Part shown: piece after piece, positions 41,290-49,410 of the stretch
Layout of the letters: each line of letters begins with the position of its first letter
Numbering within the stretch: position 1 is the first letter of the stretch
NCBI RefSeq assembly: GCF_020858115.1
Contig: NZ_JACYMM010000007.1
Span: 62,001 to 126,000, forward strand
From: Janthinobacterium sp. FW305-129
Lineage (GTDB): Bacteria; Pseudomonadota; Gammaproteobacteria; Burkholderiales; Burkholderiaceae_D
Reading direction: 5' to 3'
Length of the DNA stretch: 64,000 nt
Program-made: the position numbers and the translations under genes
The notes under the pieces: generated by a model
What the model was told of the DNA's origin: nothing
Databases searched by the model: none
The model's input: only the letters and a program-made list of their open reading frames with translations

Positions 41290-43449
41290 ATGCTTGAGGC
41301 GAAGGTTGCGCTGTGCCTGCGCCTGGCCCAGGATGCCCGTGAACAGGCGGGGCCGCAGCAGGCCGCCACCCTGGCGCGGCTGCAGGAAGAACTGGAACGG
41401 CTGCGCGGCGCCAGCCGGCCCGTGGTGCGCGTGGCGCCGCCCGATGCCTTGCTGGAAATCGACCCCGACGGCTTTTTGATCGGCTGGAACCATGGCGCCG
41501 AGCAGATGTTCGGCTATTCCGAACTGGAAGCCCTGGGCCAGCACATCCTGTTTTTGTATCCCGAAGACGACGCGGAAGCGAGCGTGCTGGAGCTGCATTT
41601 CACGCAGGGCGACGTGGCCACCGATGTGCGCCGGCGCAAGAAGTCGGGCATGGTGACGTGGCTGCGCATGCACCGCCACGTGATCCACGACCAGGCGGGC
41701 AAGGGCTGCGGCATGGCCGTGCGCCTGTCGGCGCTGAGCGAGCCGCTGTCCGACGTCGACAAGGTAAGGTTGCACGCGCGCATCATCGAAGACAGCGAGC
41801 AAGCCGTGCTGATCACGGACGCGGAAGAGCGCATCGTCTCCATCAACAGTTCATTTTCCCGCATCACCGGCTATTCGCCGGCCGAAGCCATCGGCCGCAC
41901 GCCGGACTTGCTGCGTTCGGGCGTGCACGACCCCGATTTCCGCGCCAAGGTGCGCGCCGCCATGCGCGGCCACGGTTCCTGGCGCGGCGAAATCATCGGC
42001 AAGCGCAAGAATGGCGAACTGTTCCCGCAAGACGTCACCATCAGCGTCGTGCGCGACGAGTATGGCGAGATCAGCCACGTGTTTTCCCTGTTTTCCGATA
42101 TCTCGGTGCACAAGGATGCGGAAGCGCGCATGCAGCGCATGGCCAACTACGACAGCCTGACGGGCTTGCCCAACCGGTGCCTGCTGAACCAGCTGGTCGA
42201 CCAGGGCCTGGCCGAGGCGAAACGCCAGGGCTCGCATGGCGCGCTGATGGTCATCGACATCAGCCGCATCGGTTCCATCAGCGACACCCTGGGCCATGAA
42301 GTGGGCGACCAGCTGGTGATCGCCATCGGCCAGCTGTTCCGCGGCGCCCTGCGCGACGCCGATATCCTGGCGCGCGTCGACAACAGCAAATTCGTCGTGG
42401 CCCTGCTGCACATCGAAAAGCGCGAACACGCGGCCAACGTGGCGCAAAAGCTGCTCAACCTGCTGGAAGCGCCCATCAATATCGATGCGCACGCGCTGCA
42501 CGTGGGCGCCAGCATCGGCATCACCGTGTATCCGGAAGACGGCCTGGAAGCGCCGGCCCTGTTCCGCTTTGCCGACGTGGCCGTGGCCAAGGCGGGGCAG
42601 ACCATCGAATCGACCTTCCTGTTTTACCGCGAAGACATGAACCGGCGGGCCAAGGAACATTTGCGCCTGGAAAGCGAAATGCGCCTGGCCCTGGGCGACA
42701 AGGAGCTGGAACTGCATTACCAGCCGAAAGTGAGCCTGGCCAGCGGACGCATCGTGGGCGCGGAAGCCTTGCTGCGCTGGAAGCATCCGATGCGCGGCAT
42801 GGTCTCGCCCGGCGTCTTCATCCCCGTTGCCGAGGAAACCAGTCTGATTCTGGAACTGGGCACCTGGGTGCTGGACGAGGCTTGCCGGCAGATTCGCAGC
42901 TGGGAAGACCGGGGCCTGCACATGCCGGCCATCGCCGTCAACCTGTCGGCGCGCCAGTTCGATGAACAGTTGCCGGCGCGCATAGCGGCCGTGCTCGAAC
43001 GCTATGGCGTGCGGCCCGAGCAGATCATGCTGGAAATCACGGAAAGCCTGCTGATGCGCGGTGCCGACAAGGTCATCGACATCATGAACCAGCTGGTGGC
43101 CATGGGCCTGGCGCTGGCGCTGGACGACTTCGGCACCGGCTATTCCAGCCTGGCCTACCTGAAGAAATTCCCCATCAGCACCCTGAAAATCGACCGCTCC
43201 TTCGTCGTCGGCTTGCCCTTCGAGGAAAACGATTGCGCCATCGCCCGCGCCATCGTCACCATGGCGCAGCAGCTGCGCCAGGAAATCGTTGCCGAAGGGG
43301 TGGAAACGGCCGAGCAGATGCGTTTCTTGCGCGAACTGGGTTGCGACCAGTTGCAAGGCTATTTGTTCAGCCCGGCCGTGCCTGCGGCGGAATTCGAAGT
43401 GATGCTCGATGAAGGCCGGAGTTTGCGTTTGAACGAAGCGCTGGCTTAA
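41290..43449 (+). CDS. PAS-PAS-GGDEF(degenerate)-EAL protein, probable c-di-GMP phosphodiesterase
   Basis: The protein has 719 aa, is cytosolic and has no membrane segment. A short coiled N-terminus (residues 1-40) precedes PAS1 (about 48-150, ALLEIDPDGFLIGWNHGAEQ), PAS2 (about 160-275, ITDAEERIVSINSSFSRITG), the GGDEF domain (about 283-440) and the EAL domain (about 455-710). The GGDEF signature is replaced by DNSKF (residues 364-368, bases 42379-42393), so it cannot make c-di-GMP; it may still bind GTP. The EAL domain keeps its catalytic residues: AEALLRWKHP (Glu492), NLSARQF, EITESLLM, LDDFGTGYSSL and EIVAEGVET. It should degrade c-di-GMP under control of the PAS domains. The gene is single and overlaps the convergent LysR gene by 4 nt. 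Confidence 0.92.
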   Translation: MLEAKVALCLRLAQDAREQAGPQQAATLARLQEELERLRGASRPVVRVAPPDALLEIDPDGFLIGWNHGAEQMFGYSELEALGQHILFLYPEDDAEASVLELHFTQGDVATDVRRRKKSGMVTWLRMHRHVIHDQAGKGCGMAVRLSALSEPLSDVDKVRLHARIIEDSEQAVLITDAEERIVSINSSFSRITGYSPAEAIGRTPDLLRSGVHDPDFRAKVRAAMRGHGSWRGEIIGKRKNGELFPQDVTISVVRDEYGEISHVFSLFSDISVHKDAEARMQRMANYDSLTGLPNRCLLNQLVDQGLAEAKRQGSHGALMVIDISRIGSISDTLGHEVGDQLVIAIGQLFRGALRDADILARVDNSKFVVALLHIEKREHAANVAQKLLNLLEAPINIDAHALHVGASIGITVYPEDGLEAPALFRFADVAVAKAGQTIESTFLFYREDMNRRAKEHLRLESEMRLALGDKELELHYQPKVSLASGRIVGAEALLRWKHPMRGMVSPGVFIPVAEETSLILELGTWVLDEACRQIRSWEDRGLHMPAIAVNLSARQFDEQLPARIAAVLERYGVRPEQIMLEITESLLMRGADKVIDIMNQLVAMGLALALDDFGTGYSSLAYLKKFPISTLKIDRSFVVGLPFEENDCAIARAIVTMAQQLRQEIVAEGVETAEQMRFLRELGCDQLQGYLFSPAVPAAEFEVMLDEGRSLRLNEALA

Positions 43450-44360
43450 GGTACGCCCAGCTGCACTTTTTCCAGCAGATAATCGAGCATCACGCGCACC
43501 CGGGCCGGCACTTGCAGGCCCGGACCCACGAAGACGGCGTGCACGAGTTCCTTGTCGCCCGGATTGTAATCCTGCAGCACGGGTATGAGTTGGCCTTGCT
43601 CGATGTCGCGCTGCACGTGCTGGCGCGAAAAGCGTCCCAGGCCCATGCCCGCCAGCACCAGCTGGCGCATGCTTTCGCCATCGCTGACGCAGGTATTGCC
43701 CTGCGGCGCCACCTGCAACGTTCCTCCGCTCCCATCGAGAAAGGGCCAGGTTTCATTCTGGCAGCGGAAGTTGAACGCCAGCAGATTGTGCCCGGATAAG
43801 TCCTGCGGCGTGCGCGGCAAGCCGTGGCGCGCCGCATAAGCTGGCGACGCCACCACCACCATCGCGTCTTCGCCCAGTTTGCGCGCCACCAGGTTCGATG
43901 CCTTCAGCTGGCCCGTGCGGATGGCGATGTCGGTGCGGTCTTCCAGCAGGTCGACGATGGCGTCGCTGACGACGACGTCAAGCACGATGTCGGGATAGCG
44001 GCGGGCGAACTCGGGCAGGATGGGCAGCAGATGGCGCACGCCGAACGGCACGAAACAGTTGATGCGCAGGCGTCCGCGCGGCGCCGCCCCCTGCGCCGCT
44101 TCGCGCTCGGCGCCGTCGATATCGTCGAGGATGCGCTTGCACTGGATAAAAAAGGCGTCGCCCTCGGGCGTCGTGTGCAGCTGGCGCGTGCTGCGCTGCA
44201 GCAAGCGGGCGCCGAGCCGCGCTTCCAGACGATTGACGAGCTTGCTGACGGCCGACGGCGTCAGGGCCAGGCGGCGCGCGGCGGCGGAAAAAGCCCCCGT
44301 TTCCACCACGGCCACGAAGACGGCCATCTCAAACGAACGGTTGATGTCTTGCCGCGCCAT
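43446..44360 (-). CDS. LysR-family transcriptional regulator
   Basis: The protein has 304 aa from ATG 44360; an alternative ATG at 44372 adds MDSI. The HTH is typical: EMAVFVAVVETGAFSAAARR, LALTPSAVSKLVNRLEARLG and LLQRSTRQLHTTPEGDAFF. It is a CrgA/AaeR-like subgroup protein with the effector domain ending VMLDYLLEKVQLGVP. The open frame continues far upstream through the antisense of the MFS gene, but that part is not LysR-like. It is divergent from the MFS exporter 98 nt away and probably controls it. Confidence 0.9.
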   Translation of the reverse strand: MARQDINRSFEMAVFVAVVETGAFSAAARRLALTPSAVSKLVNRLEARLGARLLQRSTRQLHTTPEGDAFFIQCKRILDDIDGAEREAAQGAAPRGRLRINCFVPFGVRHLLPILPEFARRYPDIVLDVVVSDAIVDLLEDRTDIAIRTGQLKASNLVARKLGEDAMVVVASPAYAARHGLPRTPQDLSGHNLLAFNFRCQNETWPFLDGSGGTLQVAPQGNTCVSDGESMRQLVLAGMGLGRFSRQHVQRDIEQGQLIPVLQDYNPGDKELVHAVFVGPGLQVPARVRVMLDYLLEKVQLGVP

Positions 44361-44457
44361 TATTGAATCCATTTCACAGGTGTTTCCATTATTGGAGTCT
44401 ATATCAAAAGTGTTTATCCCGATACACTGGCCCGCTTGAACCATTGTTGGAGCCATC
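44358..44457. promoter_or_regulatory. LysR/MFS divergent control region with repeated motif
   Basis: A motif recurs three times on the plus strand: CCATTATTGAATCCAT (about 44357), CCATTATTGGAGTCTAT (about 44386) and CCATTGTTGGAGCCAT (about 44441). The first two copies extend further into a related (CA/AA)GTGTTT ending at a 29-bp period. They could be binding sites of the LysR protein. Confidence 0.5.
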
Positions 44458-45681
44458 ATGACCACCGCAGCCCCTGTTTCCCCTCCCGCCAGCAAGATGC
44501 CGCCCGGCGTGCTGGCGCTGGCCGTCGGCGCCTTTGCCATCGGCGTCACCGAATTCATCGTCGTCGGCATCCTGCCCGCGATTGCGAAAGATTTGCGGAT
44601 TTCCATCGAATCGGCCGGTTCCCTCGTCAGCCTGTATGCGCTGGCGCTGGCCATCGGCACGCCGCTGCTGGTGCTGCTGATGTCGCGCCTGCCGCGCAAG
44701 GCGGCCTTGCTGGGGTTGATGAGCGTTTTTCTCGCCGGTAACTTGCTGGCCGCGTTTTCGCACACGTTCGAACTGTTGCTGGCGGGACGGGTCATCACGG
44801 CCGTGGCGCACGGCACCTTCTTTGCCATCGGCGCCACCGTGGCCGCCGGCCTGGTCAGCAAGGCGCAGGCGGGCAGGGCGATTTCCGTGATGTTTGCGGG
44901 ATTGACGCTGGCCATGGTGATCGGCGTGCCGCTGGGCAGCTTCCTCGGCAACCTGATGGGCTGGCGCTTGCCGTTCTTTGCCGTGGTAGTTTTGGCCGCG
45001 CTGGGCCTGGCCGCCATGGCGCGCTGGCTGCCGGCCGGTTTGCAGCAGGGCAAGGGCGGCAAGGCCATGACGCAGTTGGCGGCCCTGGGCAGCGGCCCCA
45101 TCCTGACCATGATGGCCGTGACGACGTTCGGTTTCGGCAGCAGCTTTGCCGCGTTTACTTTTATTACGCCCATCCTGACGGATGTGACGGGCTTTTCCGC
45201 CACCATGGCCAGCGCCTTGCTGATCGTGTTCGGCATCGCCACCTTTGCCGGCAACCTGGCGGGCGGCTATCTGACCAGCCACCTGGGCTGGCAAAAGGCC
45301 TTGCGATCGATGCTGCTGTTGCTGGCCGCCACGCAAGTGGGCGTGGCTTTGAGCATCAGCTCGGCCTGGATGATGACGGTGATGCTGTTCGTCTGGGGCG
45401 TGTTCGCCTTCGGCCTGTCGCCGGCCTTGCAGGCGGGCATGCTGGCCACGGCCGAGCGCTACACGCCGCAAGCCGTCGATTTCGCCTCGGGCCTGAACAT
45501 TTCCGCGTTTAACCTCGGCATTTCCTTCGGTTCCATGCTCGGTGCGCTGATGGTGTCGCGCCAGCTGATGGCATCGTCGCCGTGGGCCGGCGTGGCCGCC
45601 GCCTTGCTGGCCCTGCTGCCGCTGGCGTGGCTGGCGCGCCGCAAGCTGGCGTCCCATGTGGCGGGCGCGGCCGCGCACTGA
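44458..45681 (+). CDS. MFS efflux transporter (DHA1, AraJ-like)
   Basis: The protein has 407 aa with 12 membrane helices. Characteristic stretches are VGAFAIGVTEFIVVGILPAI, SLYALALAIGTPLLVLLMSR, and the loop RLPRKAALLGLM. The C-terminal half has DFASGLNISAFNLGISFGSM. It belongs to the same subfamily as the gene at 49411-50622, with which it shares those motifs. It is divergent from a LysR regulator and convergent with the EamA gene (3-nt gap). The substrate is unknown; drug or sugar export is typical. Confidence 0.9.
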   Translation: MTTAAPVSPPASKMPPGVLALAVGAFAIGVTEFIVVGILPAIAKDLRISIESAGSLVSLYALALAIGTPLLVLLMSRLPRKAALLGLMSVFLAGNLLAAFSHTFELLLAGRVITAVAHGTFFAIGATVAAGLVSKAQAGRAISVMFAGLTLAMVIGVPLGSFLGNLMGWRLPFFAVVVLAALGLAAMARWLPAGLQQGKGGKAMTQLAALGSGPILTMMAVTTFGFGSSFAAFTFITPILTDVTGFSATMASALLIVFGIATFAGNLAGGYLTSHLGWQKALRSMLLLLAATQVGVALSISSAWMMTVMLFVWGVFAFGLSPALQAGMLATAERYTPQAVDFASGLNISAFNLGISFGSMLGALMVSRQLMASSPWAGVAAALLALLPLAWLARRKLASHVAGAAAH

Positions 45682-45684
45682 GGT

Positions 45685-46572
45685 TCAGGTATGCACGGCG
45701 GCCGCCGGTGCCCGCTTCTGGCGCTGCGCCATGTAGGAACTGCCCATGGAGGCGGCCATGATCATGGCAATCGCCAGCCATTGCGCGGCGTCAAGGCGTT
45801 CGTCGAGCAGGATGAAGGCCAGCATGGCGGCCACGGCCGGTTCCATGCTGCTCATGATGCCGAACGCTTGCGGCGTCAGCCGCTTCAGGGCCACCATTTC
45901 CAGCGAAATCGGGATGGCGCTGGAAATGAGCGCTACGCCCAGGCCGATGCCCAGCACGACGGGAGAGAGCAGGGCGGCGCCGCTGTGCGCCACGCCCACG
46001 GGCACCACCACCAGCGCGGCCATGGTCAGGCCCAGGGATACCGAATGGCCCGCATGCAGATGGCTGGCGCGCTTGCCGAAGACGATGTACGAGGCCCAGC
46101 AGACGGCCGCCGCCAGCGCGAACAGCACGCCCGTGGGATCGAGATTGCTGATGTCGTGGCCGAGCGGCAACAGCAGCGCCAGTCCCGCCACGGCCAGGGC
46201 CACCCAGACGAAGTCGAGCGGGCGGCGCGAGGCCAGCAGGGCCACGGCCAGCGGGCCAGAAAACTCGATGGCCACGGCGATGCCGAACGGTATCGTGCGC
46301 AGCGCCATATAGAAACACAGGTTGGTCAAACCCAGCGCGGCGCCATACAGGGCCACGGTGCGCAGGTCGGCACGGCTCAGCTGCCAGCGCCACGGGCGCC
46401 AGAACAGCAACAGCAGCAGGGCGGAAAAGCCCACGCGCACGGCCGTCGTGCCTTGCGCACCGACCAGCGGGAACAGGCTGTGCTTGGCCCACGAAGTGCC
46501 CAGCCCCAGCGCGGTGACGGAGCCGAGGATGGCGAGCAGGGGAATGAACGAGGAATAGCGGCGTAATGGCAT
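45685..46572 (-). CDS. EamA/DMT-family transporter (RhtA-like)
   Basis: The protein has 295 aa with ten membrane helices in two EamA repeats. Similarity in pattern to RhtA (threonine/homoserine exporter): LGLGTSWAKHSLFPLVGAQG, MALRTIPFGIAVAIEFSGPL and the second repeat ALKRLTPQAFGIMSSMEPAV followed by LLDERL. It is divergent from an Lrp/AsnC regulator, a common pairing for amino-acid exporters, which supports export of an amino acid or related amine. The exact substrate is inference. Confidence 0.87.
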   Translation of the reverse strand: MPLRRYSSFIPLLAILGSVTALGLGTSWAKHSLFPLVGAQGTTAVRVGFSALLLLLFWRPWRWQLSRADLRTVALYGAALGLTNLCFYMALRTIPFGIAVAIEFSGPLAVALLASRRPLDFVWVALAVAGLALLLPLGHDISNLDPTGVLFALAAAVCWASYIVFGKRASHLHAGHSVSLGLTMAALVVVPVGVAHSGAALLSPVVLGIGLGVALISSAIPISLEMVALKRLTPQAFGIMSSMEPAVAAMLAFILLDERLDAAQWLAIAMIMAASMGSSYMAQRQKRAPAAAVHT

Positions 46573-46649
46573 GGTGATAAAAGGCTTGATATCGGAATAG
46601 CGAAAGTTTATTGTGTCTGCTCCGATATTTGCACTGCATTTTGACCTCC

Positions 46650-47138
46650 ATGACGCAACTTTCGCTCACGTCTTCCCCCGACCTCGATGCCTTCGACCTG
46701 GCCATCCTCGACATCTTGCAGCGCGATAACACGACTTCGCAGCGTGAAATCGCCCAGGCCGTGCATTTGTCGGCGCCGGCCGTGCAGCGGCGCATCCGCC
46801 GCCTGCGCGAGAGCGGCGTGATCCGCAGCGAGGTGGCCGTGCTCGACGCCAGCCGCCTGGGCCGCCCGCTGATCTTGACGGTGGAAGTGCATCTGCACGA
46901 CGAGCACCCGCTGCGCACGGCCGGCATGCGCGCGCGCATCATGGCCGAACCCGCCATCCAGCAGTGTTACGGCATCACGGGCGAGGCCGATTACCTGCTG
47001 GTCATCACGGCCAGCAGCATGGCCGAGTACGAGGCGCTGACGGAGCGCCTGTTTGGCGGCGACGACAATATCCGGCGCTACCGCACTTCCGTGGCCTTGA
47101 CCTGCCTCAAGATGGGCTTGCACGTGCCGCTGGGCTAG
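46650..47138 (+). CDS. Lrp/AsnC-family transcriptional regulator
   Basis: The protein has 162 aa from ATG 46650. The N-terminal HTH is LDAFDLAILDILQRDNTTSQ, REIAQAVHLSAPAVQRRIRR and LRESGVIRSEVAVLD; the C-terminal RAM domain for amino-acid binding is ITGEADYLLVITASSMAEYE. Length matches the family. It is divergent from the EamA exporter 77 nt away, which it likely controls, and 4 nt before the aminoglycoside phosphotransferase gene, so the latter may be transcribed with it. Confidence 0.9.
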   Translation: MTQLSLTSSPDLDAFDLAILDILQRDNTTSQREIAQAVHLSAPAVQRRIRRLRESGVIRSEVAVLDASRLGRPLILTVEVHLHDEHPLRTAGMRARIMAEPAIQQCYGITGEADYLLVITASSMAEYEALTERLFGGDDNIRRYRTSVALTCLKMGLHVPLG

Positions 47139-47142
47139 AGCG

Positions 47143-47964
47143 ATGACTACCTCCGACAAGATGCCAACCTCCGTGACGGCGGCCATGCCCGCCAGCCTGC
47201 GCGCCGCCGTTGCCGGATATCAATGGGCGCGCGACAGCATCGGCGAGTCGGACGCTGCCGTCTACCGCCTGCAGGGCAGGAACGGTGCGCCAGACCTGTT
47301 CCTGAAGCACGGCAGGGGTGCCGCCGCTGCCGACCTCGCCGATGAAGTGGCGCGCCTGCGCTGGCTGGCGCCGCACCTGCCCGTGCCGGCGGTGGTCCAG
47401 TTCGCCCGCGTGGCAGCGCCGGACCAGGCATGGCTGCTGACGGCGGCGCTGCCGGGCCAGCCGGCGTCCGAATTGCTGGACGCCGATCCGGGGCTTGGCC
47501 CCGACGTGGCCGGCGCGCTGGCCGCCTTCCTGCGGCGCCTGCACGCGCTGCCCGCGAGCGCCTGTCCGTTCGACGCCGGCCATGCCGTCCGGCTGGCCCA
47601 GGCGCGCCGGCGCATCGATGCGGGCCTCGTCGACGCCGACGATTTCGATGCCGGGCGGCAAGGCTGGACGGCGCAGCAGGTGTGGCTGGCGCTACAGGAT
47701 TGCCTGCCGATCACGCCCGACCTCGTCGTCACGCATGGCGACTTCTCGCTGGAAAATATCCTGCTGCACGAAGGCGCCGTCGTCGGCTGCCTCGACGTGG
47801 GACGGGCCGGCGTTGCCGACCGTTACCAGGATCTGGCCATCGTCTGGCGTGCTCTCGGTGAGTTGGACGCCGCGCTACAGCAAAGGTTTGCTGAGCAATA
47901 TGGGTTCCTTGATATCGATCAAGGCAAGCTGCAATTTCACTTGCTGCTCGACGAGCTGTTTTGA
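47143..47964 (+). CDS. Aminoglycoside 3'-phosphotransferase, APH(3')-II-like
   Basis: The protein has 273 aa. It is a kinase-fold enzyme expected to phosphorylate the 3'-OH of kanamycin- or neomycin-type aminoglycosides. Similarity to APH(3')-IIa is clear by eye: YQWARDSIGESDAAVYRLQG near the N-terminus, SACPFDAGHAVRLAQAR, DAGLVDADDFD, the catalytic loop VVTHGDFSLENILL (His198-Gly-Asp200, Asn205), the metal-binding LDVGRAGVADRYQDLA (Asp218), and the ending FHLLLDELF. All key residues are present, so activity is plausible. Codon usage looks like its neighbours and there is no mobile element, so it is probably an intrinsic chromosomal gene. Later ATGs at 47161 and 47188 are possible starts. Confidence 0.88.
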   Translation: MTTSDKMPTSVTAAMPASLRAAVAGYQWARDSIGESDAAVYRLQGRNGAPDLFLKHGRGAAAADLADEVARLRWLAPHLPVPAVVQFARVAAPDQAWLLTAALPGQPASELLDADPGLGPDVAGALAAFLRRLHALPASACPFDAGHAVRLAQARRRIDAGLVDADDFDAGRQGWTAQQVWLALQDCLPITPDLVVTHGDFSLENILLHEGAVVGCLDVGRAGVADRYQDLAIVWRALGELDAALQQRFAEQYGFLDIDQGKLQFHLLLDELF

Positions 47965-47977
47965 GCGCCGCCCGCGA

Positions 47978-48520
47978 TCACGGCTCTTCACGCTCGGCAT
48001 CGCGTTCGCGGCAGCTCAGGGACGCGTAATGGCCTTTGGGCAGGCGGGTCTTGATGGCAACCTCGTTCAGTGCATGCCCGATATCGACGGGGTCGGTCAA
48101 GGTGCAGCGCTGGGCGCGGGCGAACGCTTGCAGCTTCTGCGTGCTGCCCTGCACCCTGAGCGTCACGCCCGCGCCGGGGCTGACGCAGCAGCCGATGTAT
48201 TGCGCGATGTATTCTTCCTCGATCAGCACCATTGCATGCCCCATGAAGCTGGCCGGCTTTTTCAGCAGGTAGTAATCGGTGTAGTCGAAGCGCTGGTCCG
48301 GGTGCTTGCCAAGGTAGCCTTCGCGCATGTAGGCCCGGATGGCCTTGCCGGAGGTGCCCACTCTTTGCGTCGTGCCCTTTTTCAGGTGCAGCGCCTGGAT
48401 CAGACCGCTTTCAAGACCGGGATCGGCAGCGGCCAGGGCGCTGGAGGCGCAGGCGGCGAGCAAAAGCGAGCCGATCAGGCGGCGGGTGCGGCATGCCGGC
48501 ATGAGAGTGATTGCTTGCAT
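47978..48520 (-). CDS. Exported hypothetical protein
   Basis: The protein has 180 aa from ATG 48520; ATG 48502 (MPACRTRR) would also keep the signal peptide RRLIGSLLLAACASSALA. Mature features are LHLKKGTTQRVGTSGKAIRA, FDYTDYYLLKKPASFMGHAM, a Cys-Cys pair in YIGCCVSPG and two later cysteines (AQRCTL and SLSCRER), so two disulfides are possible in the periplasm. I do not recognise the family. It is convergent with the APH gene and divergent from the glutaredoxin-fold gene. Confidence 0.75.
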   Translation of the reverse strand: MQAITLMPACRTRRLIGSLLLAACASSALAAADPGLESGLIQALHLKKGTTQRVGTSGKAIRAYMREGYLGKHPDQRFDYTDYYLLKKPASFMGHAMVLIEEEYIAQYIGCCVSPGAGVTLRVQGSTQKLQAFARAQRCTLTDPVDIGHALNEVAIKTRLPKGHYASLSCRERDAEREEP

Positions 48521-48637
48521 ATATTGACGTGTAGGGGAGAGAAGCGCAGTGTAGCCCACGCCAGCCCGTGCGCATGGCACAAGTGCGTGGCACAATGCGG
48601 GATCCGCACGCCACGTGCCACTCGCCCCAGGACTTTC

Positions 48638-49021
48638 ATGACCCGCGCCATCCTCGACGAAGCCCAGATCCATCCCGCCGCCCGCCCCTTGATCGGCAGC
48701 AAGCACCAGGACATCGTGCGCGAAGTGCAGCGAGCCATCGCCGCGCACCAGGTGGTGGTCGTCGGCATGGCGCTCAACCCGTTCCCGCGCAAGGCGCGCA
48801 AGATCCTCGACGTGCTGGGCACGCCTTATCAGTACCTGCAATACGGCAGCTATCTGAACCAGTGGCACCGCCGCAATGCCCTGAAAATGTGGACGGGCTG
48901 GCCCACGTTTCCCATGGTTTTCGTGAATGGCGTGCTCATCGGCGGCGCCAGCGAGCTGCAAAAGCTCGTGGAAAATGGCGAGTTCAGCGCCATGCTGGCG
49001 AAGAAGCTGCGCGCGATTTAA
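48638..49021 (+). CDS. Glutaredoxin-fold protein lacking all cysteines
   Basis: The protein has 127 aa from ATG 48638. The overall pattern matches monothiol glutaredoxins: VVVVGMALNPFPRKARKILD, then a Tyr-rich link, and TGWPTFPMVFVNGVLIGGAS (TxP cis-Pro loop and GG glutathione contact). At the place of the CPxC/CGFS active site stands NPFP (residues 47-50), and there is no cysteine anywhere in the protein. It therefore cannot act as a thiol redox enzyme or bind an Fe-S cluster by cysteine. It may bind glutathione or another protein. Confidence 0.82.
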   Translation: MTRAILDEAQIHPAARPLIGSKHQDIVREVQRAIAAHQVVVVGMALNPFPRKARKILDVLGTPYQYLQYGSYLNQWHRRNALKMWTGWPTFPMVFVNGVLIGGASELQKLVENGEFSAMLAKKLRAI

Positions 49022-49029
49022 GCTCCGTC

Positions 49030-49266
49030 CTATTCGCCCGGCCGCCACGGCGACTTGCGCGTGCGCAAGGGGTCGAGCAAGCTGCGCAAATCGTTGTGGT
49101 CGAGCTCGTACATCAGCGCAATTAAACTGCCCAGTTCGCCCGAGGGGAAGCCCTCGCGCGCGAACCAGCCCAGGTAATGGCCCGGCAAGTCGGCCAGCAG
49201 CCTTCCCTGATATTTCCCGTATGGCATTTCGCGCGTGACCAGCAGCGCCAGTTTTTCTGAATTCAT
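49030..49266 (-). CDS. DUF3820-family small protein
   Basis: The protein has 78 aa from ATG 49266. The core EMPYGKYQGRLLADLPGHYL followed by GWFAREGFPSGELGSL is the DUF3820 signature (annotated in databases as putative quorum-sensing-regulated virulence factor, which says little about function). The longer open frame upstream lacks conserved sequence. It is convergent with the glutaredoxin-like gene (8-nt gap) and divergent from the MFS gene. Confidence 0.82.
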   Translation of the reverse strand: MNSEKLALLVTREMPYGKYQGRLLADLPGHYLGWFAREGFPSGELGSLIALMYELDHNDLRSLLDPLRTRKSPWRPGE

Positions 49267-49372
49267 GGTGGAAATCTCGTGTTGACCTGCCCAGTGTAGC
49301 AGACCTCTACATTGTTGAGTTTGGCGCAACTATCTTCTGCCCGCTGACGTATTTTTCGGAACAAAGAAAACC

Positions 49373-49402
49373 CCGATACTGCATGCCAACATCATTTATC
49401 GG
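49373..49402. promoter_or_regulatory. Inverted repeat before the MFS gene at 49411
   Basis: CCGATA (49373-49378) and TATCGG (49397-49402) face each other across 18 nt just before the start codon, overlapping the CGGAG ribosome-binding site. It may be an operator or a translation-masking stem; there is no adjacent regulator gene. Confidence 0.3.
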
Positions 49403-49410
49403 AGTTTGCC

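Noticed and set aside
44361..45254. N-terminal extension of the LysR protein antisense to the MFS gene
   Set aside because: The extra 298 residues are Ala/Pro/Lys-rich shadow sequence of a real transporter gene; the LysR HTH starts normally near 44360.
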